Below, one piece after another: positions 26,541 to 36,274 of a stretch of DNA of 64,000 bases. The notes beneath the pieces were generated by a model. It saw nothing but the letters and a program-made list of their open reading frames with translations. It did no database searches and had not been told where the DNA came from. This stretch comes from Nocardioides ungokensis (GTDB lineage: Bacteria > Actinomycetota > Actinomycetes > Propionibacteriales > Nocardioidaceae). Made by a program: the position numbers and the translations under genes. Numbering within the stretch: position 1 is the stretch's first letter; each line of letters starts with the position of its first letter. The stretch is from positions 1,993,001-2,057,000 of the forward strand of contig NZ_CP059164.1 in the NCBI RefSeq assembly GCF_013466985.1. Direction: 5' to 3'.

Positions 26541-27581
26541 TCAGGCGAGGGTGGCGGTGTCGATGACGAAGCGGTAGCGGACGTCGGAGGCGAGCACGCG
26601 CTCGTAGGCCTCGTTGACCTGGTCGGCCCGGATGACCTCGACCTCGGCGCCGAGGTGGTGCTCGGCGCAGAAGTCCAGCATCTCCTGGGTGAGGGCGATG
26701 CCGCCGATCATCGAGCCGGCGAAGGACCGGCGCGCGCCGATGAGCGAGAACACGTTGAGGCTCAGCGGCTCGGCCGGGGCGCCGACGTTGACCAGCGTGC
26801 CGTCGACAGCGAGCAGGCCGAGGTAGGCGTCGAGGTCGATCTTGGCGCTGACCGTGTTGACGATGAGGTCGAACCGCCCGGCGAGGTGCTCGAACGTGGC
26901 CGGGTCGGAGGTGGCGTGGTAGTCGTCCGCCCCGAGGCGCAGGCCGTCCTCCTGCTTCTTCAGGGACTGGGACAGCACGGTGACCTCGGCGCCGAGGGCG
27001 TGGGCGATCTTGACGGCCATGTGGCCCAGGCCACCGAGCCCGACGATGGCGACCCTCTTGCCCGGGCCGGCGCCCCACGTGCGCAGCGGGGCGTAGGTGG
27101 TGATGCCGGCGCACAGCAGCGGAGCGGCGGCGGCCGCGTCGAGGCCCTCGGGCACGGTCAGGACGTAGTCGGCGTCGACGACGACGTGGGTGGAGTAGCC
27201 GCCCTGGGTGGTGGTGCCGTCGCGGTCGGTGCCGGCGTACGTCGGGACCATGCCGTCCAGGCAGTACTGCTCGTCCCCGTTGCGGCAGTTGGTGCACTCG
27301 CCGCACGAGTTGACCATGCAACCGACGCCGACGCGGTCACCGACCTGGTGCCGCGTGACGTCGGGGCCGACCTCGGTCACGACGCCGACGATCTCGTGTC
27401 CCGGTACGACGGGGAACGGCTGCGGCCCCCAGTCGCCGTTGACGGTGTGGATGTCGGAGTGGCAGATGCCGGCGTACTGGATCTCGATCAGGACGTCGTT
27501 GGCGCCGACGTCACGACGCTCGATGGTGGTCGGGGCCAGCGGCTGGCCGGCGGAGGGTGCTGCGTAGGCGTTGACGCGCAT
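26541..27581 (-). CDS. Zinc-dependent NAD(P)-alcohol dehydrogenase (cinnamyl-alcohol-dehydrogenase type)
   Basis: A 346-residue medium-chain dehydrogenase. Catalytic zinc ligands are in GICHSDIH and PGHEIVG; the structural zinc cysteines are in [15 protein letters not shown]. The Rossmann motif [18 protein letters not shown] and the arrangement of blocks match the AdhC/YahK-CAD group, which reduces aldehydes with NADPH. It is the last gene of a run with the HTH regulator and the cupin protein. The strong terminator lies right behind it. Confidence 0.93.
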   Translation of the reverse strand: MRVNAYAAPSAGQPLAPTTIERRDVGANDVLIEIQYAGICHSDIHTVNGDWGPQPFPVVPGHEIVGVVTEVGPDVTRHQVGDRVGVGCMVNSCGECTNCRNGDEQYCLDGMVPTYAGTDRDGTTTQGGYSTHVVVDADYVLTVPEGLDAAAAAPLLCAGITTYAPLRTWGAGPGKRVAIVGLGGLGHMAVKIAHALGAEVTVLSQSLKKQEDGLRLGADDYHATSDPATFEHLAGRFDLIVNTVSAKIDLDAYLGLLAVDGTLVNVGAPAEPLSLNVFSLIGARRSFAGSMIGGIALTQEMLDFCAEHHLGAEVEVIRADQVNEAYERVLASDVRYRFVIDTATLA

Positions 27582-27644
27582 GCGGGAGCTGCTCCTTCAG
27601 GGGAGTTGGGTAGTGCGGTTGGGTGCTGTGAACGGGAGGGGTGG

Positions 27645-28055
27645 TCAGCTGACGGGAGGCGCGGCGGCGTACTCCTCGTCGGTCACGGGGGTGAGCCAGT
27701 GGACGACGTCGTGCTCGGCGTCGGCCTCGTTGAGGGCGAGGTGGACCATCAGCCGGTTGGGAGCGGCACCGTGCCAGTGCTCCTCGTCGGCCTCGAACAG
27801 GACCCGGTCGCCGGGGCGGATGACCTCGACGGGACCGCCGCGGCGCTGGCACAGCCCGACGCCCTCGGTGACGAACACGGTCTGGCTGAGCGGGTGCCGG
27901 TGCCAGTGCGTGCGGGCGCCGGGCATGAAGTGCACCAGGTTGGCCGTCAGCCGGGACGGCGGCGGGGCAGCGGCGACGGAGTCGATGTAGACGTCGCCGG
28001 TGAACCAGTCGCCGGGTCCCTTGGCGGTGTCGATCGAGCTACGCGTGATCTGCAT
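27645..28055 (-). CDS. Cupin domain protein
   Basis: A 136-residue single-domain cupin. The first motif is GARTHWHRHPLSQTVFVTEG (metal-binding H-x-H and E), the second PGDRVLFEADEEHWHGAA. Such proteins bind a metal and act as small dioxygenases, isomerases or sensors; here it most resembles the short cupins found beside dehydrogenases and reductases. Its ATG overlaps the end of the HTH regulator by 17 bp and the dehydrogenase follows 63 bp later. Confidence 0.88.
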   Translation of the reverse strand: MQITRSSIDTAKGPGDWFTGDVYIDSVAAAPPPSRLTANLVHFMPGARTHWHRHPLSQTVFVTEGVGLCQRRGGPVEVIRPGDRVLFEADEEHWHGAAPNRLMVHLALNEADAEHDVVHWLTPVTDEEYAAAPPVS

Positions 28056-28941
28056 CGGTTTCCTTCTGGCTGTCGGGGGTGGGGATCTCCGCCGGCGCTG
28101 CCCATGACGCGAGCAGCCGGAGCCGCTCTGCGGACGGAGAGCCGGGTTCGGCGGTGTAGACGAGGAGCACGAGACCGGGTTCGGCGGTGATGGCCAGCTC
28201 CTCGTAGGCGAGGGTGAGCTCGCCGACGACAGGGTGGTGGAACCGCTTGGTGCCGGCTCCGTGGGTGCGCACGTTGTGGTCGGCCCACAGGCGCCGGAAG
28301 GTCTCGCTCCGGGTGGAGAGCTCGCCGACGAGGTCCTGGAGGCCGCGGTCGTGCGGGTCGCGGCCGGCTTCGGCGCGCATCACGCCCACGCACATCTCGG
28401 CGAACAGGTCCCAGTCGGGGTAGAAGTCGCGCGCCGCCGGGTCGAGGAACTGGAACCGCGCGAGGTTGGGCACCCGACCGCCGTCCCCGATCACGGGGGA
28501 GTAGAACGCGCGGCCGAGAGCGTTGGTGGCCAGCAGGTTCTGGTGCGGGTCACGCACGAACGCGACCCCGTCGGTGATGGCCTCCAGCGCCCACTGCAGG
28601 CTCAGTCGCGAGGCGGCCTTGCCCGGCGTACGACGCCGGCGGCGGCCCGAGGTCGGGATGCCGTCCGCGGCGCGGGCGAGGTCGAAGAGGTGGGAGCGCT
28701 CCGTCTCGTCGAGCTGCAAGGCCCGCGCCAGCGCCTCCAGGACGCTCGACGACGCGCCGGCGATCTGACCGCGCTCCAGCCGCGCGTAGTACTCGACGCT
28801 GAGGCCGGCGAGGCCCGCGACCTCGCTGCGCCGCAGTCCGGGCACGCGTCGGGTCCCGGTGGTCGGCAGCCCGACCTGGTCCGGGGAGATGCGTGCGCGG
28901 CGAGTCGTGAGGAACTCGCGCACTTCCTGACGGTTGTCCAC
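28039..28941 (-). CDS. Helix-turn-helix regulator (XRE with MmyB-like ligand-binding domain)
   Basis: About 300 residues from GTG 28941. The HTH is RVPGLRRSEVAGLAGLSVEYYARLERG. The MmyB-like PAS-type region follows (VAFVRDPHQNLLATNALGRAFYSPV, NLARFQFLDPAARDFYPDW, FHHPVVGELTLAYEEL). Members often sit upstream of, and control, short-chain or zinc dehydrogenase genes. It is first in the run HTH - cupin - alcohol dehydrogenase and so likely controls them. Confidence 0.9.
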   Translation of the reverse strand: MDNRQEVREFLTTRRARISPDQVGLPTTGTRRVPGLRRSEVAGLAGLSVEYYARLERGQIAGASSSVLEALARALQLDETERSHLFDLARAADGIPTSGRRRRRTPGKAASRLSLQWALEAITDGVAFVRDPHQNLLATNALGRAFYSPVIGDGGRVPNLARFQFLDPAARDFYPDWDLFAEMCVGVMRAEAGRDPHDRGLQDLVGELSTRSETFRRLWADHNVRTHGAGTKRFHHPVVGELTLAYEELAITAEPGLVLLVYTAEPGSPSAERLRLLASWAAPAEIPTPDSQKETDADHA

Positions 28942-29032
28942 GCCGTCGAGACTAGGCGGCCTCGGCGCCCGACCGGGGCCACGAAGGATGCCCTGCTGGT
29001 ACACCCATCGGCGGTGACCCCCAGCCGGCCGG

Positions 29033-29439
29033 TCAGCCGGGTCGAAGAGGTCTGACCGCCTCGCCGAGTGCCGTCGGCCAGGCCGAGCGCTCGACGCCTT
29101 CGGCGACGTACAGGCCCGCCCACCCACCATGGGGCACGAGGACTGCCACGGCCGGATCGACTCCGTCGATCGACACCAGTCGCACCGAGGCAACCGCGGG
29201 GGCGGTGTGGACCGTCCCGCAGTCGACGACCTCGCCGCGGTCGATCTCGACTGCTCGTGCCGACCGCGTCACGGTGACGTCGTAGCGAGGCGCGTACATG
29301 ACGTCGTCGAACCGGACCCGCCCGACGCAGTCGCCGATGTCCCCTTGCCGGCGCAGGCCGTCAGGAGCGCGCAGGTGGCGGCCGTCGCGGTGATCGAGCC
29401 CACCACGACGGCGAGCGAAGGGCATCGCGTCGAGGACAT
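29033..29439 (-). CDS. Lipoprotein (DUF6281-like), frame broken near 29342
   Basis: ATG 29439 begins a lipoprotein signal (LAVVVGSITATAATCALLTAC, lipobox LTAC). The frame changes at the run of four C at 29341-29344; adding one base gives GKGDIGDCVGRVRFDDVMY and runs on to the stop at 29033, about 135 residues. The mature part has a cysteine pair (GDCVGR, VDCGTV) and a beta-rich pattern like small exported proteins of DUF6281. Function unknown. It is divergent from zwf. Confidence 0.6.
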
Positions 29440-29525
29440 GTCGTCAAGATGCCACGCATCGGGACCGGACGCGGCCGGAACCGAGCCGAGCGGCTCGCGA
29501 CGCTCTGGAACCAGCCTCCGCCACC

Positions 29526-29548
29526 GAATCACCCCAACCGGGGGATTC
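29526..29548. promoter_or_regulatory. GGGGTGAT-type palindrome upstream of zwf
   Basis: On the minus strand the core reads ATCCCCCGGTTGGGGTGAT, an imperfect palindrome with GAATC outer arms. It lies about 50 bp before the zwf start and matches 16 of 19 bases of the palindrome at 42735-42753. See the shared-motif finding. Confidence 0.5.
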
Positions 29549-29598
29549 TTCCGCCGGGAGGGGTTGGCATCGTCACGGATGAGCGAATGGAGCCCGCG

Positions 29599-31008
29599 AT
29601 GACAGCCACCGTCGACAGCACGACACCGCGTCCGGGAGACGTCCTGGTGGTCTTCGGGATCACCGGGGACCTGGCGCGGGTGATGACCTTCCGATCGCTG
29701 TACCGGCTCGAGGGTCGCGGGCTTCTCGACTGTCCGATCGTGGGCGTCGCGGCCGACGACTGGACGGTCGACCAGCTGGTCGAGCGGGCGCGTACCTCGA
29801 TCGAGGCCACGGGGGAGCAGCTCGACGAGGAGGTGTTCAAGCGCTTCGCGGACCGGCTGTCGTACGTCGGCGGCGACTTCACCGACCCCGCGACGTACGG
29901 ACGCGTCGGCGAGGCGATCAAGGGCGCTCAGACGCCGGTCTTCTACCTCGAGATCCCGCCCTTCCTCTTCGGGAATGTCGTCGCCGGCCTCGCCGGGGCC
30001 GACCTGAGCCAGGACGCGCGCATCGTGGTGGAGAAACCATTCGGTCACGACCAGCAGTCGGCCCGCGCCCTCGCCGCAGAGCTGCACCAGTACGTCGATG
30101 AGTCGCAGCTGTTCAGGATCGATCACTACCTGGGAAAGATGGGGCTGGAGGAGATCCTGCACCTGCGGTTCGCGAACGCGATCCTCGAGCCCATCTGGAG
30201 CCGCAACTACCTCGACTGCGTCCAGATCACCATGGCCGAGGACTTCGGCGTCGACGACCGCGGCAGCTTCTACGATCCGGTGGGGGCGCTGCGCGACGTG
30301 GTGGTCAACCACCTCATGCAGCTCGTCTCGGCCGCGGCCATGGAGCCTCCGTCTCGCGGCGACCTGCACTCGGTGAAGGAGTCGCAGGTCGCGCTGTTCC
30401 GAGCGGTCGTGGAAGCGGACCCGGCCCACTACGTCCGCGGCCAGTACGACGGCTACCAGGACATCAAGGGGGTGGCGCCCGGCTCCACCACGGAGACGTA
30501 CGCCGCGCTGAGGCTGGACATCGAGAACTGGCGCTGGGCCGGAGTGCCCTTCTTCATCCGCACCGGCAAGCGGCTCCCGTTCACCCAGACCGAGCTGCGA
30601 CTGGTGTTCAAGCGTCCGCCCCGGCTGGGGTTCTGGCCGAAGAACCACGACCCCGAGCCCAACCAGCTCGTCATCAAGCTCGACCCGTCCACCGGGATCC
30701 GCTTCCAGGTCGACGCGCGTCGCACCGACCTCGGGCGGATCGGACCGATCGAGCTCGAGATGGAGTTCACCGCCGAGGGCGGCGAGGGCGCGACGCCGTA
30801 CGAAACCCTCCTCCACGCCGCCTTGACGGGCGACAGCACGAGGTTCAGCCGCCAGGACGGGGTCGAGGAGACCTGGCGGGTCATGCAGCCCCTCCTCGAC
30901 GCGCCGCCACCGATCCACCCCTACGTCCCGGGAACCTGGGGGCCGTCTGCCGCCAACGACGTCACGGCCGGGATGGGCGGCTGGCGTACCCCATGGGTGC
31001 CGGGGTGA
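29599..31008 (+). CDS. zwf: Glucose-6-phosphate dehydrogenase
   Basis: About 469 residues; first enzyme of the oxidative pentose phosphate pathway. The NADP motif VVFGITGDLARVMT is at the N-terminus, the EKPFGHD motif near residue 145 and the active-site block RIDHYLGKMGLEEILHLRFAN near 175. KRLPFTQTELRLVFKRPP also fits the family. ATG 29599 has TGGAG six bases upstream; ATG 29587 is a close alternative. No opcA, gnd or tal gene is adjacent, so this is probably not the main pentose phosphate operon copy but a second, stress- or redox-linked one. Confidence 0.94.
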   Translation: MTATVDSTTPRPGDVLVVFGITGDLARVMTFRSLYRLEGRGLLDCPIVGVAADDWTVDQLVERARTSIEATGEQLDEEVFKRFADRLSYVGGDFTDPATYGRVGEAIKGAQTPVFYLEIPPFLFGNVVAGLAGADLSQDARIVVEKPFGHDQQSARALAAELHQYVDESQLFRIDHYLGKMGLEEILHLRFANAILEPIWSRNYLDCVQITMAEDFGVDDRGSFYDPVGALRDVVVNHLMQLVSAAAMEPPSRGDLHSVKESQVALFRAVVEADPAHYVRGQYDGYQDIKGVAPGSTTETYAALRLDIENWRWAGVPFFIRTGKRLPFTQTELRLVFKRPPRLGFWPKNHDPEPNQLVIKLDPSTGIRFQVDARRTDLGRIGPIELEMEFTAEGGEGATPYETLLHAALTGDSTRFSRQDGVEETWRVMQPLLDAPPPIHPYVPGTWGPSAANDVTAGMGGWRTPWVPG

Positions 31009-31105
31009 GCACGGGCTGGGCGCCGCTTCGCGACCGACGGACTCCTGGCCCTTGACAGGCGGGCTTCCTTGGAGCCCGTGGCCGGCCGGGCGTAGCGTCG
31101 TGAGG

Positions 31106-33346
31106 GTGGAGGGGGAGCACAGAGCAACCCCGTCGACCTCGTCGGGCCACGAGCCCCACCCGACCACGCCGGCGTACATTGCACCGGGTCCGCCGAGATC
31201 GGCGGCGCCCGAGTTGGTGGACGGGTCAAGGGTGGACAGGCTGCTCCGGGCCACGGAGCCGGTGATCGCGGTGACCGCCCCGCCCGGCTACGGGAAGACG
31301 ACCCTGCTGGCCGCCTGGGCGGAACGCTGCGAGTCGCCCGTCGCGTGGGTGTCGTGCGACCGGATCGGCGACGATCCCGAGTCGTTGTGGTCAGCAGTGA
31401 CCGACGCGCTCGGCACGGAGCAGGCGATGCCGGACATCCAGAGTCTTCTCGATCCGGACCGTCGCCGGGTCGAGCACCCCAACGGGTCACTGGTTGGCGT
31501 CCCTCCCCGTCCCGTTGCCGTCGTGCTCGACCAGCTGGAGGCGCTGGCCAGCCCGGACGTGCGGCGCTCAGTGGCGGCGTTCGCGACGTCCGCCCCCGCC
31601 GGGTGGACGCTGGCCCTGGCCTCGCGCGAGGAGCTGCCGCTGCCCGCGGCGCGCCTCCGCGTCGAGGGTCGCCTGCTCGAAGTGGGTGCCGACGACCTTG
31701 CACTGTCCCGCTCGGAGGCCGCCGGCCTGCTGGGCGCCGCCGGGGTCGGGCTGTCCGACGCGGAGACCGCCGAGCTCGTGTCACTGACCGAGGGCTGGCC
31801 GGCCGCCCTCCAGCTCGCTGCCCTGTCGCGGCAGGCGGCGGAGAGCAGCACGAGTCGGCCGTTCTCGGCCAACGACCGGCTGATGAGCGACTACCTCCGG
31901 TCCGAAGTGCTCGACCGGCTCTCCCGGTCGCAGCGCAAGCTCCTGGTCCGTACGTCGATCCTGGAGCAGGTGAGCGGGCCGCTGGGCGACGCCGTCGCGG
32001 GGGGCAGCAGGGCGGCCCGACAGCTCGACACGCTGCACCGCCGGACCCTCCTGGTCACACCGGTCGACGGAGAGGGGGAGTGGTATCGCTGTCACCCGCT
32101 CCTGCGCCAGCTGCTCCGGGCGACGCTCCGCGCTGAAGGCCCCGATCTGGCCGCCCGGCTGCATGCGCGGGCCGCCGCCTGGTTCGAAGCGCAGGGTGAC
32201 CCCGAGCGGGCCATCGACCACGCCTATCTCGCCGGCGACACCGAGGCGTTCGAACGGTTGGTCCTCGAGACGATGGAACCGGTCTGGGCGAGCGGCCACA
32301 TCCACACCGTCGAACGCTGGATGGAGCTGCTGGGTCGTCGCTCACCGCAACCCCACACGCCGGCGATGTTCGCGCACGGTGCGCTGATCTTTGCGCTGCT
32401 CGGCCGTCCGGGTGATGCGGAGCGTTGGGCGGCGGTCGCCGAGGAGCTGCCGGCCACGGGCACGCTCCCGGACGGTGACACCGTGGAGGGCACGCTGGCC
32501 TACCTGCGGGCGAACCTGTGCCGACACGGGGCAGCCGCGATGCGCAGGGATGCGGGCGAGGCGCTCGAGGGTCTCGGCCCCACCAGTCCCTACCGAGCCA
32601 CGATGATCCACACGCAGGGGCTGTCGTACCTGCTCGACGGCGACCTCGAGCAGGCCGACGCGTCCTTCGCCCATGCCTACGACCTGGCGACCAGCCTCGA
32701 CGCTTCGCCGGTGACCGCCCTGGTGCTCGCCGAGCAGGTCCAGGTCGCTGCGGCGCACGACGACTGGACCACTGCCGAGTCACTGGTCAAGCGGGCGCTC
32801 GAGGTGGTCGCCCGTGGCCCGTACGCCGAGTACTGGACCAGCGCCCTCGTCTTCGCGTCGGCCGCCCGTGCAGCGGCCCGTCGGGGCGACATGCCTGAGG
32901 CGCGACGCCAGGCTCAGCGCGCCGCTCGGTTGCGGCCCCTGCTCACCTACGCGCTGCCGGTGGTCGCGGTGCAGGCGCTGGCGGAGCTCGCACGCGCCTA
33001 CCTGACCCTCGTCGACCCGTCCGGAGCGAGGGCCGTGCTGGAGCAGGCCCACGGCATCCTGCTGCAGCGCCCCGACCTCGGGACCCTCGCGACCGCTGTG
33101 CGCGAGCTGGAGGAGCGGGTGGGCCAGATCACGGCTGCCACACCCCTGGGAGCGTCGTCGCTGACAGCTGCCGAGCTCCGACTCGTTCCGCTGCTGCCGA
33201 CGCACCTGACCTACCCGGAGATCGGGGAACGGCTCTTCATCTCCCGTCACACGGTCAAGACCCACGCCGGCTCGGTGTACCGCAAGCTCGGCGTCTCGTC
33301 GCGCGCAGAGGCGGTCGAGCGGATCATCGAGCTCGGGCTGGTCTGA
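31106..33346 (+). CDS. Large ATP-binding LuxR (LAL/MalT-type) regulator
   Basis: About 746 residues. A Walker A motif (APPGYGKTTLLAAWAE) is near residue 70, followed by a STAND-type NTPase region with WVSCDRIGDDPESLW and VLDQLEAL. The middle is a helical repeat region of TPR-like character. The C-terminus is a LuxR helix-turn-helix (LTAAELRLVPLLPTHLTYPEIGERLFISRHTVKTHAGSVYRKLG). TAGCGT at 31093-31098 lies seven bases before GTG 31106, favouring that leaderless start. Proteins of this kind sense small carbon compounds or stress. Its targets are unknown; zwf precedes it in the same direction. Confidence 0.9.
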   Translation: MEGEHRATPSTSSGHEPHPTTPAYIAPGPPRSAAPELVDGSRVDRLLRATEPVIAVTAPPGYGKTTLLAAWAERCESPVAWVSCDRIGDDPESLWSAVTDALGTEQAMPDIQSLLDPDRRRVEHPNGSLVGVPPRPVAVVLDQLEALASPDVRRSVAAFATSAPAGWTLALASREELPLPAARLRVEGRLLEVGADDLALSRSEAAGLLGAAGVGLSDAETAELVSLTEGWPAALQLAALSRQAAESSTSRPFSANDRLMSDYLRSEVLDRLSRSQRKLLVRTSILEQVSGPLGDAVAGGSRAARQLDTLHRRTLLVTPVDGEGEWYRCHPLLRQLLRATLRAEGPDLAARLHARAAAWFEAQGDPERAIDHAYLAGDTEAFERLVLETMEPVWASGHIHTVERWMELLGRRSPQPHTPAMFAHGALIFALLGRPGDAERWAAVAEELPATGTLPDGDTVEGTLAYLRANLCRHGAAAMRRDAGEALEGLGPTSPYRATMIHTQGLSYLLDGDLEQADASFAHAYDLATSLDASPVTALVLAEQVQVAAAHDDWTTAESLVKRALEVVARGPYAEYWTSALVFASAARAAARRGDMPEARRQAQRAARLRPLLTYALPVVAVQALAELARAYLTLVDPSGARAVLEQAHGILLQRPDLGTLATAVRELEERVGQITAATPLGASSLTAAELRLVPLLPTHLTYPEIGERLFISRHTVKTHAGSVYRKLGVSSRAEAVERIIELGLV

Positions 33347-33384
33347 CGATCATCGTGGTCGGTGCGGCCCCGACGTGGCCCTGC

Positions 33385-34938
33385 TCAGCGCAGCCGCTCC
33401 AAGAGGTGGTCGCCGACCCGCAGTGCGTTGGCGATGGCGGTCAGTGCCGGGTTGACCGCCCCGATGCTCGGGAAGAAGCTGGTGTCGACGACGTAGAGGT
33501 TGTCGAGCTCGTGGGTCTTGCAGTCGGTGTCCAGGACCGACGTCGCGGGATCGTTCCCGAAGCGCACCGTGCCGGCCTGGTGGGCGCAGCCGGCCACGGG
33601 GATGTCGTTCTTCATGTAGACGTCCCGCGGGATCAAGTGATGCGGGTGCATGCCGAGGTGGCTCAGGTGCTTCTTCACCCGGTGATAGAGCTGCTCCATG
33701 GGCTCCTGGTTGTTGGGTGTGTAGCTCAGGACGATGTTGCCGTCGCCGTCGAGCGTGACCCGGTTGTCGGGATCGGGCAGGTCCTCGACCGACAACCAGA
33801 AGTCGACGGCGTGGCCGGCGACGTCACGGAGTGCGATGGTCGGTGCGAGCTTGGTCTCGATGGGCTTCTCCCCGCGGTACATCGGCGCCGACGACTTGCC
33901 CACCATCTGCAGGTTGCCCATCGGGAACTCGAAGTCGGCGTCGCCGAAGTAGTAGTCGTTCAGCCCCAGCGTCTTCTGGAACCTGGTGTCGTTGCGCTCC
34001 TTCGACACCGCCAGGAACGCACGGCTGTTGTGGAACACGTAGTTTGCGTCCGACCTGGTCTGAGCCGTTGGCCAGACCGTGCGGGTGTGGTCGTTCGCGC
34101 TGGCGAGCAGCAGCCTGGCCGAGTTGGCAGCGCCGGCGGACAGGACCACGATGTCTCCGAGAAGCTGTGTTCCTCCCCGTCGACGTCTGCGACGACCGAG
34201 GTGACCGTGCGGCCCGAGGTGTCGGTCTCCAGGCGTCGCACGACCGCCTTGCGCACCAGGTCGACGTTGTCGTGCTGCAGCGCCGGCCGGACGGCGACCA
34301 CCTCGGCGTCGCTCTTGGCGTGCACCATGCACGGGAAGCCGTCACAGGTGGCACATCGGATGCACGGGCTGAAACGCGGGCTCGGCCTCGTCGAGCATGA
34401 TCCCGGACGGGAGTGGAACGGATGGAGCCCGATCTGGGTGAGGTCGTCGAACAGCCGCTGGATGCGCGGCTCGTGCGACACCGGGGGATGGGGGTACGGC
34501 GCCGACGCCGGCGGCTCGGTGGGGTCCTCACCCCGGGCGCCGTGCACCTGGTACAGCTCCTCGGCCTGGGTGTAGTAGGGCTCGAAGACGTCGTAGCCGA
34601 CAGGCCACGCCGGCGAGATCCCGCCGTGGTGCTTGAGCTCGCCGAAGTCACGCTCCCGCAGCCGGTACAGCGCGGCACCGTAGAACTTCGTGGCCCCCAC
34701 CGACGAAGTAGTGGACCTGGGGCTGGAAGGCCCTGCCCTTCGCGTCGAGCCACCGGTCCGTGGACACGTAGCGGTTGTCGACGAAGACCGCCTCGGCGTC
34801 CCAGTTCTCGATCTCGCGGGGGAGCCAGTCACCGCGTTCCAGGATCAGCACGCGCTTCCCGGACGGTGCCAGCCGATGGGCCAGCGTGCCGCCACCGGCC
34901 CCGGAGCCGACGATGACGACGTCGTAGTGGTCATTCAT
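33385..34938 (-). CDS. GMC-family FAD oxidoreductase with at least four frame breaks
   Basis: About 517 residues across breaks. The N-terminus (VVIVGSGAGGGTLAHRLAPSGKRVLILERG) binds FAD. A cysteine-rich segment RFSPCIRCATCDGFPCM follows. The C-terminal GMC domain has GCAHQAGTVRFGNDPATSV, with the catalytic-type histidine, and FPSIGAVNPALTAIANA, with the asparagine. Breaks fall at about 34696 (five C), 34411, 34379 (the last two compensate each other and restore LPSGIMLDEAEP) and 34157. All are single-base. The start ATG 34938 overlaps the end of the NDH-2 gene by 8 bp. Substrate unknown; sugar-type or sterol-type alcohols are usual for the family. Confidence 0.75.
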
Positions 34939-36274
34939 GTGTCGCTCCTCCTCGGTCGCCCTGACGGGGCGTCGTGGTGGTGGGTCGCTCGTCCAGTGAG
35001 ATGTGGGGGACGTCCGTCTCCCGGTCACCCCACGCGATCCGCTTCGGCGTCGAGGAGGCCTCGACGGTGGCCGCGTGGTCGCGGTCGAAGTAGTCCCACG
35101 CCCAGGTGAGGAAGGCGTCGGTCCTGCTGTGTGCACCGCTGAGCAGGCTCGCGTGCACGCCCAGCCAGGCCGCGAAGGCGAGCGGACCCTCGACCTGGTG
35201 CCGGCCCTTCCCGACCTCGGCCACCGCCGCGTTGCGACCGATCATCGCCATGATCCCCTTGTCCTTGTAGTGGAACGGCGTCGGGCCACTGCCGTGCCGC
35301 TCACGCAGGATGTTCTCCGCGGCCCACGTCCCGGACTGCTGGGCGACCGATCCGAGCTGGGGGAGTGCTGCGCCGTCGGCATCGGGGATGTTCGCGACGT
35401 CGCCGACCGCGTACACGCCGGGGAAGCCTTCGACGGTGAGGTCGGGCTGCGCGTCGACACGTCCGCCGCGGCCGGTCGGTGCGCCGGAGCCCTGAGCGAC
35501 GGCCGATCCCGACTCCCCGCCACCCCACACCACGGTCCGGGCACGGATGCTGGTCCCGTCGTCGATCTCCACGCGATCGACGTGCACGGCGGCCACGCCC
35601 GCCTCGAGCTTGACCGTCGCCCCGCGTTCGGACAACTTCTCGAGGGAGTACCGGTGGGCCTTCTTGTTGAAGGCACCGAGTAGCGCGTCGCCTCGGTCGA
35701 CCAGCGTGATCTGCCCCCGGTACGGCGTCAGCCCGGTCGTTGCCCACGCGGTCATGAGCTCGGCCAGGGCGCCGGTGGTCTCGACCCCGGTCGGCCCGCC
35801 GCCGACGACCACGACGTCCAATGTCCCGTCGTCCTCGGCCGCCCCCGACCCGGCTGCCCGCACCTGTTCCTGGAGATGGAGACGCAGCCGCTCTGCGTCG
35901 GCGACCGAGTAGAGCGGGAAGGCGTGCTCGTCCGCTCCCGGGACGCCGAAGAAGTTCGGCCGCGAACCGGCGGCCAGGACGAGGTGGGAGCCGGCGAGGG
36001 TACGCCCGTCCGCGAGCCTCAACGTGCGGTCGGCGAGCGAGACCTCCTCGACGTGGGCCGTGACGACCTCCACGGAGGGGTAGTCGCGGAAGATCGTCCG
36101 GTGCGGCCGGGCGATGTCCTCCGCGGGCAGCTGCGAGGTGGCCACCTGGTAGAGCAGGGGCTGGAACTGGTGGTAGTCGTTGCGGTCGACCAGCACCACG
36201 TCCACGCCCTCGTCCCCGAGCTTGTGAGCGCAGGCGACTCCGGCGAGTCCGCCGCCGAGCACCACGACCGTCAC
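34931..36274 (-). CDS. ndh: Type II NADH dehydrogenase (NDH-2) family oxidoreductase
   Basis: A 447-residue membrane-associated flavoprotein that passes electrons from NADH to quinone. The FAD motif (VVVLGGGLAGVACAHKL), the NADH motif (VVVVGGGPTGVETTGALAEL) and the second FAD site (VYAVGDVANIPD) are clear. The C-terminal part (HYKDKGIMAMIGRNAAVAEVG, then WLGVHASLLSGAHSRTDAFLTWAWDYF) is typical for NDH-2 and gives membrane attachment. GTG 36274 overlaps the stop of the GH15 gene by GTGA, so the genes are coupled. It forms a proton-neutral entry to the chain whose cytochrome bd oxidase is encoded nearby. Confidence 0.92.
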   Translation of the reverse strand: MTVVVLGGGLAGVACAHKLGDEGVDVVLVDRNDYHQFQPLLYQVATSQLPAEDIARPHRTIFRDYPSVEVVTAHVEEVSLADRTLRLADGRTLAGSHLVLAAGSRPNFFGVPGADEHAFPLYSVADAERLRLHLQEQVRAAGSGAAEDDGTLDVVVVGGGPTGVETTGALAELMTAWATTGLTPYRGQITLVDRGDALLGAFNKKAHRYSLEKLSERGATVKLEAGVAAVHVDRVEIDDGTSIRARTVVWGGGESGSAVAQGSGAPTGRGGRVDAQPDLTVEGFPGVYAVGDVANIPDADGAALPQLGSVAQQSGTWAAENILRERHGSGPTPFHYKDKGIMAMIGRNAAVAEVGKGRHQVEGPLAFAAWLGVHASLLSGAHSRTDAFLTWAWDYFDRDHAATVEASSTPKRIAWGDRETDVPHISLDERPTTTTPRQGDRGGATHE